Assembly: GCF_963576615.1 (NCBI RefSeq)
Contig: NC_088714.1
Coordinates: 30,289,143 to 30,353,142 of the forward strand
DNA: 64,000 nt
Direction: 5' to 3'
Source of the DNA: Watersipora subatra
Lineage: Eukaryota > Bryozoa > Gymnolaemata > Cheilostomatida > Watersiporidae
Every line of letters begins with the position of its first letter. Within the stretch, counting starts at the first letter, position 1. Shown piece after piece: positions 25,146 to 38,400 of the stretch. The notes below the pieces were generated by a model, which did no database searches, was not told the DNA's origin, and worked only from the letters and a program-made list of their open reading frames with translations. The translations under genes and the position numbers were made by a program.

Positions 25146-28100
25146 CAGCCTCCTTCCCACATTGTCAGAATAATTGTGTTGTTAGTTATTACACCTAACG
25201 ATCCGCCATCCAACTGCCAGTTAATATATTAATTTATGTTAGTGACTTGAATATAACAGGAGGAGGAGCTGTGGTGTCATAGTCTAGAATGGGTAGATTT
25301 TCTAAAATGCTACCAGCAGTTACAGGAAATGTCCCTAACCTATAATAACTCCTCCCCCAAACTGACAATGCAGACCAACGGTGGGCGGTTTGAATAGGAA
25401 TCTGTCAAAAGGTGTAATGATCTCACTTGGTTTGTAAGAAGTAAACAAATAATGTTATATTTTTACTTTGTAATTTTATTTCACCAATATACCGTACCTC
25501 ATAGCATTGCTATAATTTTTCAAGTAAACTATTCCTTAGCTAAATAGAACATAAATTTTTAGTACAAGGATCTCAGTCACAAGTTAACATGTATGTGAAA
25601 ATTGTTGAAAGGTTCTTAGCTCAAGGACTAATACTCTGTTGCTATATTTAAAATAACCAATGGTATAAATCTTACAACCCTGGGTTTTAAAATGACAATC
25701 AAATGTAAAACAAATGTCTAACGCAGATCAAAAGACTTCTGCTATTAGCTTTGTTAGATTTGAGTCGAGGCTAGCAGTATTACAAAACTAAACAGCTTAA
25801 AAATAATTTATCTGAGAGATCTACTGTTTTAATCACTTTAAATTGAATGAGTAAAAACATATGTTGGAACTTTTACGGCCTTGAATGGTGTAATCTGTAG
25901 CTTAATTTATGCTAGACGCACGTGCCTCAGAGAAATTAATAACAAAAACTTTGGTATTTTATTAAATGAAATTCAGGAAGTAATTTGTATCTTAGTGAAA
26001 TAGCTGATCTGCTCAGGGTGCAGTTATTAGACAGAAACATATATCAGCTTTCACTTTGGGGATTATTAATTCATGAGTAGACAAATCTTAAAAAGATATG
26101 ATTTTTGCAATGCTACAGTATATACATGTAATTATAAATATTACTCAGTATATGATTTACAACAACAACAACAGGGCACTCTAGGACTAACTCTCAAACG
26201 ACAGCAACAATATTTTGATAATTTAATAATTAAACAGCATATAAAACAAAATGATGTTAAGTTAATTATTTAACTTATAGTAGAGAAGATTCTGCATAAG
26301 TTAAAAAGTTCAGCTACTAGCCATAATGACATTTTGAGTAGTGTCTAAGTATGGTTTACTATGTAGTGTATAAAATCTCTTACCGCTTCAAGTTACTCAA
26401 ACAATTCAAGTCTCGCTATTGGTTCTTTTCTGCGCTACACGAATATAATTAATCTCTTTTCATTACTTACAAGCTTGATTTATGAAAGCTAGTAACATTT
26501 GTAGAGTATTTAATACTCTAAAGAAGATTTAAAATTGGGAGAACAAAACTAATTTTGAATGCTCTGGTTATAGGCATCGCTTAAGCATTCTTAATATTTG
26601 CTCATTATTGGTTTATTCTAATTTAATTGATTTTAATAAGTTAATAATCTTATTGGCTACACCAAATAAATCCCTTGTCTTTAAGCTTTAAAAACTATTC
26701 AATTAAAATCTTCTAAACTCACTTTAAGTCACAGTTGAATGAGCGAGTACTTAAATCTATACGTTTCACGTAGGTGAACATCACTTGCTGCGGGTGCTTT
26801 GCTAAAACTAAATATCTTATACCAATATACATGTAACTAAATGAACTGGAAATAAAAGTTTGCCTACTGCTGATAAAATTAATGACAATGACTCGAAGTA
26901 TTAAATAACATTACTTCAGTCTACGCCTAGCTCTATAAAACTAACTAGCCGATGCCAATCGTTTACATTACACTTGCTGTCACTCATTCAATATATAATC
27001 TTTCTTATTATGCTCAAGTTTACAGCATGGTGTAGTTTACACCCTGCCTACTTAGCCTGGTTGGATGTAGTAGGCAGAAAGAGATGTAAGTACTCGCCTG
27101 TCAAAGCTGTCGTTATAGCTCATGTTAAAACAAAAAAACAATTGTTTAGTCCTTGCGAAAACAGGAGGTGTAAAACAACCCATTTTACTTCTGCTGATCA
27201 GCTGAATAATCTTGTATCCTTTTGATGCTCCTTTTATACCCTCTGCTTGAACATAATCACTACAATTGGTCCGTTGATTGAAAGCATCGCTTTTGCATAA
27301 TGCTTCATAAGCAAAAAGCTTTGTAAGCAAAGTACTTTGTAAGCAAAATGCTTTGTAAGTATGGTGTAACACACTTGTGCTGATTCACTTTTGGGGAAAA
27401 CCAGTGATGAGTAACAAACTTACCAGGTTTGGGAATTGCATAATTACAAAAGTTTATCTAATTTTTTTGTTGCTGATTAAAAAAGTACAAAGAATGGTGA
27501 AGTTCGTATTTTACTTCATACTTTCTAATTTGTAAAATGTCCTACTTTTAAAAATACATTATATCTAAAAAAAATGTTAAAAGATTTTTATCAGCTCTGT
27601 TGGCTGCTCATTTGGATGTCTTTTAACTGAATAAAATCATAGAAGCGCCTAAATCGAGAGAATAAGTTCTTATGCTTGCCAAGAACCACCTTGATTGTGC
27701 CAGTAGATAATATTAAATAGTATGTCCAAAACAAGCAGTTGTTAGTAAATCTAAGTTCATGAAATTCAAAGTCTTGTTCACATTATAAAATCATTCTTTT
27801 GTTGTGGTTTGGAAATGTACACATAAGAATTCTCGTTTACGTCATATGAGACTATGATGTTTACATTCCTCCTTATACTGCATAGATTACGTATGTTCTG
27901 GTGACAAGCGAATCCGGTTAATTAAACCAGAATGTAGGAGTTACATACTCTCGGTTAAAAGGTGCTTTGGACCATGATTCTTTAGACAGTTGCTCTATCT
28001 TTTTTCACATTAAAAGGTCAACTCTTAATTCCTTGTTCGCTTCAGTCTCGTATATAATTGTTTCACATACGGTGAAACTATACGGCTCTGGTTCGCTTAC

Positions 28101-29850
28101 TTTATTACCCTCGTTTCTCGCTGAAATCGTGGCAACGGCGGCTATTTATGATCTAGTCTATTTTCAGTCTCAAACCGACGGATACGGAAATGATAAAACG
28201 CATGTGAACCTGTAAACAGGTAATTTTTTTTGTCCACGCTTCTGACTCAATTTACACAAGAAGCTTATAAAGACAAGTAAAGACACGTTCTCGCTAAAAA
28301 AATGGCAGCTATAGCGCAGAATTTACAGTGTATCTTTAAGCGTAAACTTCCTTAGAGATCAATTATTTCTTTTTAGCAATTGTTTTGCTATAACGACTTT
28401 TAAGTATGGATAAATTTCGAACCGTAGCTATTTTTAGCACATACACAGATGTTTCTGGACAATTAATCGGTTATGTCTCATTTGTTTGACTAATTAAGTT
28501 GTTCAGATGTTTCTGGTTTTATTGAGTATTTTTAATCATATTTTATTTAGATTGAAAAACTAAAACCAAAGCTTTTGGCAAGATGTACAAAATTAAATTG
28601 TATTCAGAAATGGAGCTTAGCATAGCTGACAACTTTTGGGTTGTTTGTCAAATCCTTTTACCGGTTTTTACGGTAGATTACATAGTAGGAATGCTAAATT
28701 AAATGGCTTATGTATCTGCTACTGCAATGTGGTGTCTCAAGTTTCTAGCATAGCATATGCGATAAGTCGTAGAAGTGGATGTTCAATACAAATAATATAA
28801 TTGATGATAAGTATATTTGGAAATTTACAAGTTTAGGCATTTTGTATTTGTCATGTTTTGTAAAAGACTCAAACATCGCGTAAGGAAACATTCAAATCTA
28901 ACTGCGATTTCATATGTTTTACAAACATTGACCTATGTTTATAAATCACTCCTCATTGTACATTTCTGCACAATTATTTTGTAGCTTGCATAAAAAGCTG
29001 TTAAAATGAAAAAATCACCTGTTTTTATTTTTGCTCCCATTTTGCATTCACTACATTTGCAATAAGCAATAATACATTGTCACAGCACAAGTTATCATGG
29101 AACTTGACAAGTTTGTTCACAAGGCTTTTGACATAGCTTTTAACTAATACATTAGTTGTGGTATGCATTATGCAGTCAATATTGGAAACTATCACACAAA
29201 TTAATCTAAGAAGCAGCTCTATATCATCTAAAATAAAAATGGTTTTAGTTGATACAAATTGTAAATCGTGTCAACTCGATTAGCTAATTAAGCGCTTATA
29301 AAAAGCTTCAAGTTTGAAATAAAATAAAGCCTAGTTTTTTGACTTGTCAATAAAATTGGATAACATTTTTAAACATGTCTAAATTTTCAAATTTACTGTG
29401 CTTAAATATGTTAGCTAGCAGCCAAGCATCTCCTTTTGATTGCCCAGGTCAACTTTACACCCAATGTAATTTTCAATGCAATATCATTCAAACTCTGTAA
29501 TCAAAAGTGTCCTAGCGAATTTAAAACAAGTTTAAAGGTAGATGTTTAAAATGTGAATCATAAAAAAGTAAGACATCCAGAAACATTGAACTTGACCTTG
29601 GGTTGCTTTCATTACGTCTAGCTTCACTTTCATCTGTCGCAATGGTAAAATAATAATAGAAGCATTTTATTGGTTACTTTTTATCGATTTACGTTTTTAA
29701 ATTTGTTTATCTCGCAATAGTACATTTAGTTTGTGTAATTATAGGCAGTGTTTATTAGAAGGTCATCATAGATTTTCAAGCTGCGAAAGGGATGAGATTA
29801 TTTATGACTTATTTATTTTGCTTATACATTTTCCGGCTTTAGCTTGAGAA
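25146..29850. other. AT-rich intergenic DNA, no gene recognised
   Basis: Only short frames occur (for example 26073-26273, 26974-27225, 27967-28215) and none has a recognised domain. At 27290-27360 a short degenerate repeat of GCTTTGTAAGCAAA-like units occurs three times. Around 28080-28215 CpG rises slightly and a donor-like AAACAG|gtaatt appears at 28220, so a 5' untranslated exon is possible but unproven. Confidence 0.4.
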
Positions 29851-29854
29851 GCAT

Positions 29855-30385
29855 TTAAAGGCTAAACACACTAGCACGATATTGCGCTGCCAATCTGCAC
29901 TGGAACTCGCCCAGCGAGTTGATGCTGAGCGATAATGCAAGACTTTCTATATCAGAACTTTATTGCACGCGAGTTGTATTTCAATTGGTTGTTTTTAGCC
30001 AGCATGCAACGCTCTGGCTGCTAATTTTTGTGTGTCATTCTTTATCAACGTACAGCAACAACATTTTGCTATTTTGTTACAATTCAAAAATCATCAAAAT
30101 GAACCCTAAATTGTTCATAGATTTAATAAAATGGTAAATATTCATTATGTTACAGATTAACAACTACTATAAAGTAAATTATATATAAAAAGTCAAAAAA
30201 TATTATCGTTAAAAATACAAGAATCGTTTTTTCTTAGATCTTCTTGTAGCATTCAAAAGCAGAAGTTGTTTACGTCGTTGTTTAGAAGGTGCCATATTTA
30301 CTTAAATTTATTAACAACGCCGAAGAAACTGGTGATACGGAATGCTCGCCGATGAGTTGCCCAAGTGTGTTTAGATACACGCCAG
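29855..30385. mobile_element. Harbinger-like MITE with transposase-start remnant
   Basis: The left side has CTAAACACACTAG and the right side has its inverse (AAGTGTGTTTAG), so the termini are imperfect inverted repeats around about 0.5 kb. On the minus strand inside is a short basic frame whose style (basic residues, a run of Leu, basic residues again) resembles the N-terminus of PIF/Harbinger transposases. The rest of a transposase is absent, so the element would be non-autonomous. The ends are not sharply defined and the target duplication was not resolved. Confidence 0.4.
30209..30295 (-). pseudogene. 28-codon basic frame, Harbinger transposase N-terminus-like
   Basis: The frame starts MAPSKQRRKQLLLL and continues with a second basic stretch (RRSKKKR), then stops. 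PIF/Harbinger transposases often begin with a similar Lys/Arg-Leu-Lys/Arg pattern. It lies inside a candidate MITE and lacks any DDE catalytic region. Composition bias makes chance similarity possible. Confidence 0.35.
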
Positions 30386-30415
30386 GAATACCTCCGCATT
30401 CCTCATGACGCATGC

Positions 30416-30495
30416 GATAAAGTTGCCTAGTGTGTTTGTATCTTAAGAATAAATTTATTTATTCTTAAGATGCAAACACACTAGGCGATTTTATC
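30416..30495. repeat. 80-bp near-perfect palindrome
   Basis: The 39-base arms (30416-30454 and 30457-30495) are inverted copies with three mismatches and a 2-base centre. The arms contain CCTAGTGTGTTTG, which resembles the termini of the adjacent MITE, so this may be a fold-back derivative of the same family. Confidence 0.9.
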
Positions 30496-33235
30496 ACGAA
30501 TAAATTAATTTATTCTTTATTCTCAATTAATTCAGAAAGCAAAAAGTTTGATTTCTGAAACAACATTTTTCATAATGTACATTATTTTAGTCTGTTCCAA
30601 GACTCGAAGACTACTTTTCAAGCATTTGACATAATTTCATTCCATAAACTGCATAATAAAAAAGGATGTCATGTATGCAGCGCACTAGATTTTGTATGGC
30701 TACTCTATAAATAGGGAAGACCAGGCTGAGGAAGGTATCGCCATATCTGTAGCAGCTTGTACCTCAGTCCTGTTTCCTCAGACTTTCGTGTTAAACACCA
30801 AATGATACATTCATAAAACACTGATAGACTATGCATGACGCAATGTACAGTAAGTATTTCATCAACCACATTCGCATACAACAGCTTAATACTCAGAATA
30901 GAATGAGTGTCAGATGACAACTGAGTAGCATTACTGGTTTTCCTCAGTTTATCCCATCGTTGTTAGAGTTCTGAATTTTTTTCGGCATTCGAAGAAAAAC
31001 AGTCTCGAATTTTTGTTCCAACTCTGATTTAAAATTTTTGATCACTAAGGTTTGTCTGTAAATTGATTTTCTCCTCTTCATTGCTGATCTGGTATGACTG
31101 CACAGGGTATAGATTTTCAGTATTTTTTTTAATTGACCCAGTATTTTGCAGTTGCTTAATTACTAAAAATGAGGGAGTTTTCATGGTATCTGCTTGTTTG
31201 AAACATGATAGAGTTATCTTTTTAGGTTTTCTTTATTCTAAACCAATGGTTCTTAACCTTGTTGGACAAACTGAACCTCAACAGGTATATAATTGAAACA
31301 TAATATATGGTTTTTCACATTCAAAGACATAGTTATATGTTTTACTGAAGTACAAACTAAACTGTGCATTAGCATCACTGTTCTCAAAGAATGAAACTAA
31401 TACAATGCATGAATTCAACGAATTACATATCTTTTCATTTAAATATAAGTTAGAAAATCAGTGTGATTTCTGCAGTCACCGTTGAGAGACTGCCACAGAA
31501 ACCGTAAGACTGGATCACCGAACCTTTCGAGTTCGATTAAATCTAGATTATAAACCACTGTGCTAGAGTAACCACATCATATACTCCCTCTGACTGTTGG
31601 GGGCATATAAGTTGGAATAACTGTGCTATTTGATCCAACCTTGGACAAAATATCATGGTTAAAATCCAAATGTTCATTTAACACAGCTACTACTACGCGC
31701 TGGTCTGCTCACCTGAATCAAACTTTTTTTTATCGGGATTTGAAATTCTGTTCTTGAAAATATACTACATCCCATTGAGTGTCTGAATTATCTTGTTTTT
31801 TTATGTTTATACAGACCGGCAAAACATCTTAAAAATAAGCCCCTAGAAATAACATTGAGAGAACAGCTTATAGCTTATCACTACTGAACCTATTCAATAT
31901 TCTATCTCAAGCAAAAAACATGGTTCAAAGCAACAAGGTATGTATTGCTAATATATTTGTTTATAGCTATAAAATGCATTAAGACTAGACAGTCAATACT
32001 ATGTAAACAATGTTTTGATGATAAACCTTGGATGATAAACAATTGTATGTGAAGACAACCCACCATTTTTTTGTATAGAAGCTTGCTGCGATATTGTTTA
32101 TAGATATTTTTTGTTTTCAATGCACGGGAGGTTGACCCATATTGTTTTGCGTAGAATTTCATTCTGTTAAATTTTATGTTTTTGTACATGTCTATCCCGA
32201 TGACACGGTCTCTTTTCTAACCATTGTTGCCATTTGTAAATATTTCTGTTTGTTATTCTACCAACCAGCTGTCATTATGAGACTCACTATTCCTCTATCC
32301 AATCGATATATTTGATGTCCTGTGTATGATTTGCCTTCTCACCCAGTGTTTTTAGGGATCATGGTCTTATGAAAAGGTAGAAGACAAATTCTGGTCAGAC
32401 AGCCATCTTTGTTTCTACTATGTGAGAAATAAGGTTACTGCTTTGTTGAAGATGTCTTTTCTATGTAATGCCCATTTACTTAAATCTTAGACTTTAATAG
32501 AATTGCTCGAATCTTAGACTTTTCCGAATGTGCTAATGCTGTCACTCAGCTCAGCCGCTTTAGAAATTTTCCTTAAAAATATATGTTCTACATGTATTGC
32601 ATATGTCTATTACTTACACACTTTCAGTCTCGTTGTAACTGTACTTTCAGAGTGCAAAAATATGATTACACAGCTTGATTAGATTTATTTACAAACTTTT
32701 TAATTTAGGAGGTTTTACTTGCGCAAGATTTTAAAATCATAGAGATGCAGTTCTTTTATGCATTGTTTGTTTTCGTCAACACCTAGAATCAGCTCAACAG
32801 TTTAATAAACAAGTACATTTGAAGTGCTATATTTTTACAACTAACAATTAGCTGCTTTAATATAGCTATACGTTGATCATAACACCAACTTTATTGAATA
32901 TGTACTCATATTTTATTTGAACTGTTGTGAAATATTCTCTGAATGTCCCATAACTAAATATGTATATGACTAGATCACATTGTTACAGTTTATTGAGCTT
33001 GTAATTTTAATTAATCAGTATTCCTCAGGATCATGTGAGTGTGTGCATATTTCTACTCATCAAAATGCAGTTTTAATTAAACCTGTTTTATTGTAAAATC
33101 ACAAGTATAAGCAGTTGTAGTTAATATTTTTGTTTTGCTATACATATACATCGATAGTTTTCAAATAATAGCTGAATATGCATTCATTCATAACTAACCA
33201 TTGTAAAGCTGCCATTATACGTTAATTGTATATTT
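30496..33235. other. AT-rich, no gene recognised
   Basis: I see no exon-like segment with matching splice sites. Open frames at 30705-30920, 31063-31296 and 31902-32189 are short and lack recognisable domains. No RNA gene or tandem repeat was seen. Confidence 0.4.
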
Positions 33236-33279
33236 AAAATGTCATTATGCTTCTTTTGTTTCTGTACATTGACGCTTAT

Positions 33280-33570
33280 AGATATTTCAGCGCTTCTCGC
33301 TTTTTTGTTACGCGTTACCCGCGAACTCGCAGTCAACGCCGAACTGCCATCTATAATCCGTCTTCAGGCTCCCTGGATGGTCCCTCTCGTTGCTAAGGTG
33401 ATTTATGAACGTTACTTGGTAACAAAACACCAATGAAATGCCGTTACTATGACATTGTCAATCACATGTTTTCATCCGTGCGCCCCGATTGGTTACTGTG
33501 GAGATTATTCGTTGCTACGATGAAGAAGGTAGTCGACTCCCTTAGTAGGCTGTGATGACCGCGCTCTGGT
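33280..33570 (+). promoter_or_regulatory. CpG-richer block, possible FoxN promoter or 5' exon
   Basis: CpG dinucleotides cluster here (ACGCGTTACCCGCGAACTCG; GTGCGCCCCGATTGG) in otherwise CpG-poor DNA. An inverted CCAAT box (GATTGGTTAC) occurs near 33488. Donor-like sites follow GCTAAG (33398). It lies 1.8 kb upstream of the first FoxN exon I can place. Promoter or 5' untranslated exon status is inference. Confidence 0.25.
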
Positions 33571-33604
33571 AGTAAAATTACAAACACTTATTGGTTATAT
33601 TCAT

Positions 33605-33775
33605 TAGATGGCATGATTGAGGTAAATCGATATTTCATATTTACATCAAATGTTAATACCCTGTTCATTGTTCAATATGCACATTTATACCTTACTTCGG
33701 TCGTACATCTTTCTTTGTTGTCCGTTTTATATTGTCTAACAGTTTAGAAACGTTTTTCATATTTTACGCTCACTA
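33605..33775 (+). repeat. dispersed repeat, copy A
   Basis: About 170 bases starting ATTAGATGGCATGATTGAGG are nearly identical to 43550-43712, which lies within FoxN intron 4 nested in a larger inverted-repeat element. The two copies differ by only scattered substitutions and single-base indels, so the duplication or transposition is fairly recent. Confidence 0.85.
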
Positions 33776-33779
33776 GTGC

Positions 33780-35000
33780 GATTGTATCATCTGCACTTTT
33801 ACTATTGCCTGTTTTAACTTGAAAAAAAAGAAAAAAGTTTGCCCATGTAGTGCACGTGCTACATTTTTTCAATTTACTTTCAACTCAGCAAACGTGAGTT
33901 ATTTCTGCGACTCCGACACGTTGCTTATTGAACGTTAGCCTCTAAGCGCTTGACATTTAGCGGTTATATTTTTGTATGTACATACACGTACTGAATGCCT
34001 AATGTTTTTGCTTGCTTCAACTCTTCCATCTGTGTTTATTGCGTTGACCAAGCTGCATTGTGACGCGTCAGCAGTATTTTATATCGCTGATCGGTTCAAT
34101 GAAACTCCAGCTTGTGCTATTATAAGTTGCTTTGTAGCATATGCTGAAACCTGATCGCTTTAATTTTCATCCAAACTTTTACTTGCTAACATAGTGAACC
34201 GAAAGAAAGAGGCTATACTGTGTAACCGTTGTTTCTCAGTCCCGTAGACTAGACACTGAGCTACCATGTCATGTGCAAACGAGACCAAAAAATTGTCTTT
34301 TAGCCACTCAAAGAAATTTCGATTGAGTTCTTTCTTTGTTTGCCGTTTTTGGCATCAAGTTATATATGAATATTTATAATTTACTTTTAACGCCAAAGCT
34401 TATAAAAACTTGATATTTTGTCATAGATTGCTATGTAGCATAATTTTCATTTGCTCAATATAAACGAAAACAGCCTGTTGTATTACACTTAGCTGGAGCT
34501 ATTGATAGTTTCTATTAAATTTTCTAATGAACAGTGCTTAATACTCTTGTGTAGGTACTCTCCTGAGCTTAAACCGTAAGTGAGTGAGTTAGCATGTCTT
34601 GCAAATGCTATAAGTAGCCTAAGTTGCTGGTGGTTAGTGTCATACCTAGTTGTCAACATAAAACAATGCTTAGAGCCTTTTCTCCTTGTTGTGGTTTGTT
34701 AGTAACCTTTAAGCAACCTTTGTGTCTTAATCAACTCCAACAATTTTAAACAATGTTTTGGATTATTCCACAGCTAATTACCAAGATATAATTTAACAGT
34801 AATCACTCATTGATGAGATGTTTAATGATTTCATAACTTACAGACATTTACTGGATACCGTATTCAGTTCTTCTGCCCGACAAACAAATTTTATTAATAT
34901 GTTTGTCTTTGTTGGTCGTCAATTGGAAACTTGCAAATAATATACAACACATTTTATTGCAAGTCACTCCAAAATCACAAGCAAGAATGTTGGATGTATA
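33780..35000. other. no gene recognised
   Basis: There is a short frame at 33972-34154 without a domain, and a strong donor-like AAACC|GTAAGTGAG near 34578 that could end a 5' untranslated exon. Otherwise this is AT-rich DNA with nothing I can name. Confidence 0.3.
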
Positions 35001-35067
35001 GGGATAGTACCGCTGACTTATATCACTGGTGTTTATAACCAGTGATATAAGTCAGCGGTACTATCCC
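35001..35067. repeat. perfect 30-bp inverted repeat with 7-base loop
   Basis: The arms 35001-35030 and 35038-35067 are exact inverted copies around GTTTATA. Partial copies of the same arm (CTGACTTATATCACT, ACCAGTGATGTAAG) follow to about 35118, so the locus has duplicated locally. It lies about 270 bp upstream of the first FoxN exon placed here. Confidence 0.95.
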
Positions 35068-35341
35068 CTGACTTATATCACTGTTGTTTATATCACTAGT
35101 GCTTATAACCAGTGATGTAAGTGCTGTTTGAAAGCAATATTTTTATCACATTAGTACTACCCTAATTCATTATTCAGTCGGGTGTTTACGGGTTGCTTAG
35201 CATTTGATTGCACTCAATCTTCATCAATATATAATGCTTTGCTGATGTCTCATGCCATTTAGTTACATAGTTGAATGTAGCAGCTGTCAGATTCCCTCAC
35301 ATAGAACTCTTTTGATTTGGTTCTCTTTTGTACGGCTACAG

Positions 35342-35479
35342 GCGCGAGTTGCTGTTTGGCTATCGCATTTTTCAATCTTTATTATGTTGGGTAATTATGG
35401 TCAGAGCCTTCAATCTGGCGGATTGAATATGATTATGTTCACCCAGAAGATGTCGGAGTGGATTCGTTGCGCCATGCAA
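35342..35479 (+). CDS. foxn2/3: foxn2/3 upstream exon (probable)
   Basis: A good acceptor (CGGCTACAG) and strong donor (CAA|GTAAGT) bound 138 bases that are open throughout. Joined to 37116 the frame runs straight into the forkhead gene ([13 protein letters not shown]). The first ATG is at 35384. It could still be an in-frame 5' untranslated exon, because the ATG at 37131 is well placed. Confidence 0.6.
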
Positions 35480-38400
35480 GTAAGTATTGAGGTCATAACA
35501 GTTTCTACGGAAAATACTCTTTTAGGAAGACCAACAAAACACGTTCGCTTACTTGGTTTGTTGAACCAAAGTCTACAAGTACAATTAAGCGCGTAGAATA
35601 TGCATAAAAGTTCAGCAAGTTTTGTTAAATGGGCCTAAATATCAACCCCTGTAGCTATTATTGCTGGGAAGGAGATCATTGAACAATAGATAGCTTCAGC
35701 ATCAATGTTCAATAGTTCAGCCATGGAGTACTGTGTCCCTGCTTGAGTGCCTCATAAGCATAGTGGGCATTCAATCCTTTGCAATTCTCTAGTTAATATT
35801 GTATCACGGGACTGTCAGCAATATTGTGCAATGCTGTTTACGGTTCTGCTATGGTACTTTTGACTCATGTCCAGGTGGTAATTGCAGCGATGTTAGGGTT
35901 ACTTTAGTTCCATTGAGTTGGTAAACCATTGTCCCTATTGTTACTCCTGAAATAAACTGCGATCCTTGTTCATTTTATTGCGTCGTGTTTACTGGTTCGT
36001 TTGGTCATCTTATTCGCCATTGGTTTTGTTCATTGCCATCAAGTGCTGAATCCTAGTTCCAGGGTTACGGGAGTCTGGTTATAAACTTCACCATAATGAG
36101 CAGCTTGACAGTGTTTTGGTGTTGCTAAGTGATATCTAAACTGCAAGAGGCTGTTGAACTCCTTCCTACGTCGTGTGTGCCTTCGCTCTAACTAGTGCGT
36201 CACAAATTGAAAATTATCATAGTCTGCACCTGGTGCTTATTCTTGTTCGTATTCTTGAGCCATTCAAATGATCATAAGCCAGCAATTTATTAATAATTGT
36301 TGCAAATTACACAGCGAAAAGCATGTGTTAATTCACTGAATTGTAACAAGAAACCTTGATGTAAAAAAATTTAACTCGGTAATGCATCATTTATCATCCA
36401 TTTCAAAGAGACCAACTTGTTTTGATTTGAATGCGGTCAATAATCTATCCACAAAGAACAGCTGTAGCTTTTCAGACATTTTCCTTAGTCATTTCTTGTT
36501 AGAATGGCCAGTTAGTAACACATGCACTTTGATAGAAAAAGGGACCTATTTAACAATCGCCAATAAACCTTCATAGAACCTGAACACTCCCAGGCATAAT
36601 TTTCAGTCTTGGTGAGGCTTGACCAAATGCTGAGAAACACTTGCAAAAATTCAAACATGTTTAGACACGAAAAGGTTAAAAGCAGATTTTGTAAAGTTTA
36701 TGCTGCAAGCAATCCAGATAAAATGTGTTTTCAAGTTTATAGGTATTAAAGGTCGTTCAATGAGCAAAATCTTTTTCCGTTCTTTACTTGCTATATTATT
36801 TGCCTTCTGTTAAAATCAATTTGGTTATTTGTTTTTTCAATAGATCGAGTGGGTGGTATTGAAATAGCTATGTTACAATAGGATCAAAAATGCACTTTAC
36901 GCTTTCTAACATTTCAAGTTTAATCAATCTACAAGTGATAATCTATGATTTTTATAACCTTCAATAGCTTGTCTACGGTCAGTGCTGTTCGTCTGCATGT
37001 ATATAATAAATAAATAAGATAGCATAGATGCAAAATTGGTAGCTAGAGAGCACTATGCGCTGGAGTTAGGGTTATTCAGTTATAGTGCCATAGTCGGTCA
37101 CTCTAATTACTATAGGTAAAAGCCGAAGCGATGCCGGTTGTCAGTGTGCCGTCTACTTGGACACCCCCTCCTCAGATGGACGCTGATGACCTGCTGCCAC
37201 TACAGAACGGAATGGTGCTCATGGATGTGACATCAGACGAACAAGTGCAGATGTCGCAACAGAAATTGAGGGAGGGTCTAAGCTTCTCTCACACTGGAGG
37301 CTCGTTAGTCACAGAATTTGCCAAGGTTGTGCTTTTAACTTATCAATCAATTTTTGCCATACTGCGCACACTTTTAGTACAGCATGATGCATCTAAACAC
37401 AAAGCTTTAGAAGTTGTTTCTGTCAAATATAATACAAATTTCTAGCACCCACGGAATTTAGTATTGCCACATAATTCAGCAGAGCCAAGGATGGTATTAA
37501 ATCGATTACTGTCCGTTGTTACATGTTCCCATGCATCTCTGCATCTCTTCACAAAAAATTTTTGATTATCTTTTATGCATCCAGAGGCACCCGGTTGTTG
37601 GCAGCACAAAACCTGTTAACTAAAATATCCCCTTATTTGATTTGAGACAATGTGAAGGTTTTGTGGCTCTTTGCCGGTTGTTCATTTGACTTCATCGAGC
37701 TTGAACTCTAGATCAGGACGATATTGAGTGTTGTCCATAAAACATTAATGGATAGTTTTAAGAACAAACGCGCAATGCAAAATCTCAGCAGCATGCTGCA
37801 ATGTTGATATAATATAACAAACTTAAATAACGTAATTGTAATATTAATATGAATCTAATTGTTTTCCAATAAAAATTTTACAATTACTTTTTGTCAAATA
37901 GAAACATGATTAATGTCCAGTTTAAACTCTATTAAACTCTATTAAACTCTACCAGTTTCTTAGACATTGTTTGGCATTTGGTGATGGAATTGTGTAGAGC
38001 CTGTAGGGACACTCATTTATTTGTGTGCAGATCAAACCTGAAGAAGACTTGTTGAGCCAAAGCTGTTTCTCACAAATTCGACTTGAAAAAGGAGGAGACG
38101 ATTTTGATGATGATGAACTAACGCCTCTGGACTGGCTCCAGGATGGAAACTTACTCAAAAACATTAGCGGTTTGTCAACGCGTCTTCACTTTCTGACAAT
38201 TTCCATCTTTATGCATACGGCCTATGAAATGCGTTATACAAATATGCAGTTGTTGGGTGTATTTCTTAAGACAACATGAAATAAACCTTCTTGTTTATGT
38301 CTTAGGGACTTAGGCTAATCATAGAATGAAAGCAGCAATTTTTTCCATTCTCCATTTATCCTTTACTTTTTCCAATATTTGTATTTAAGGGTACATACGT

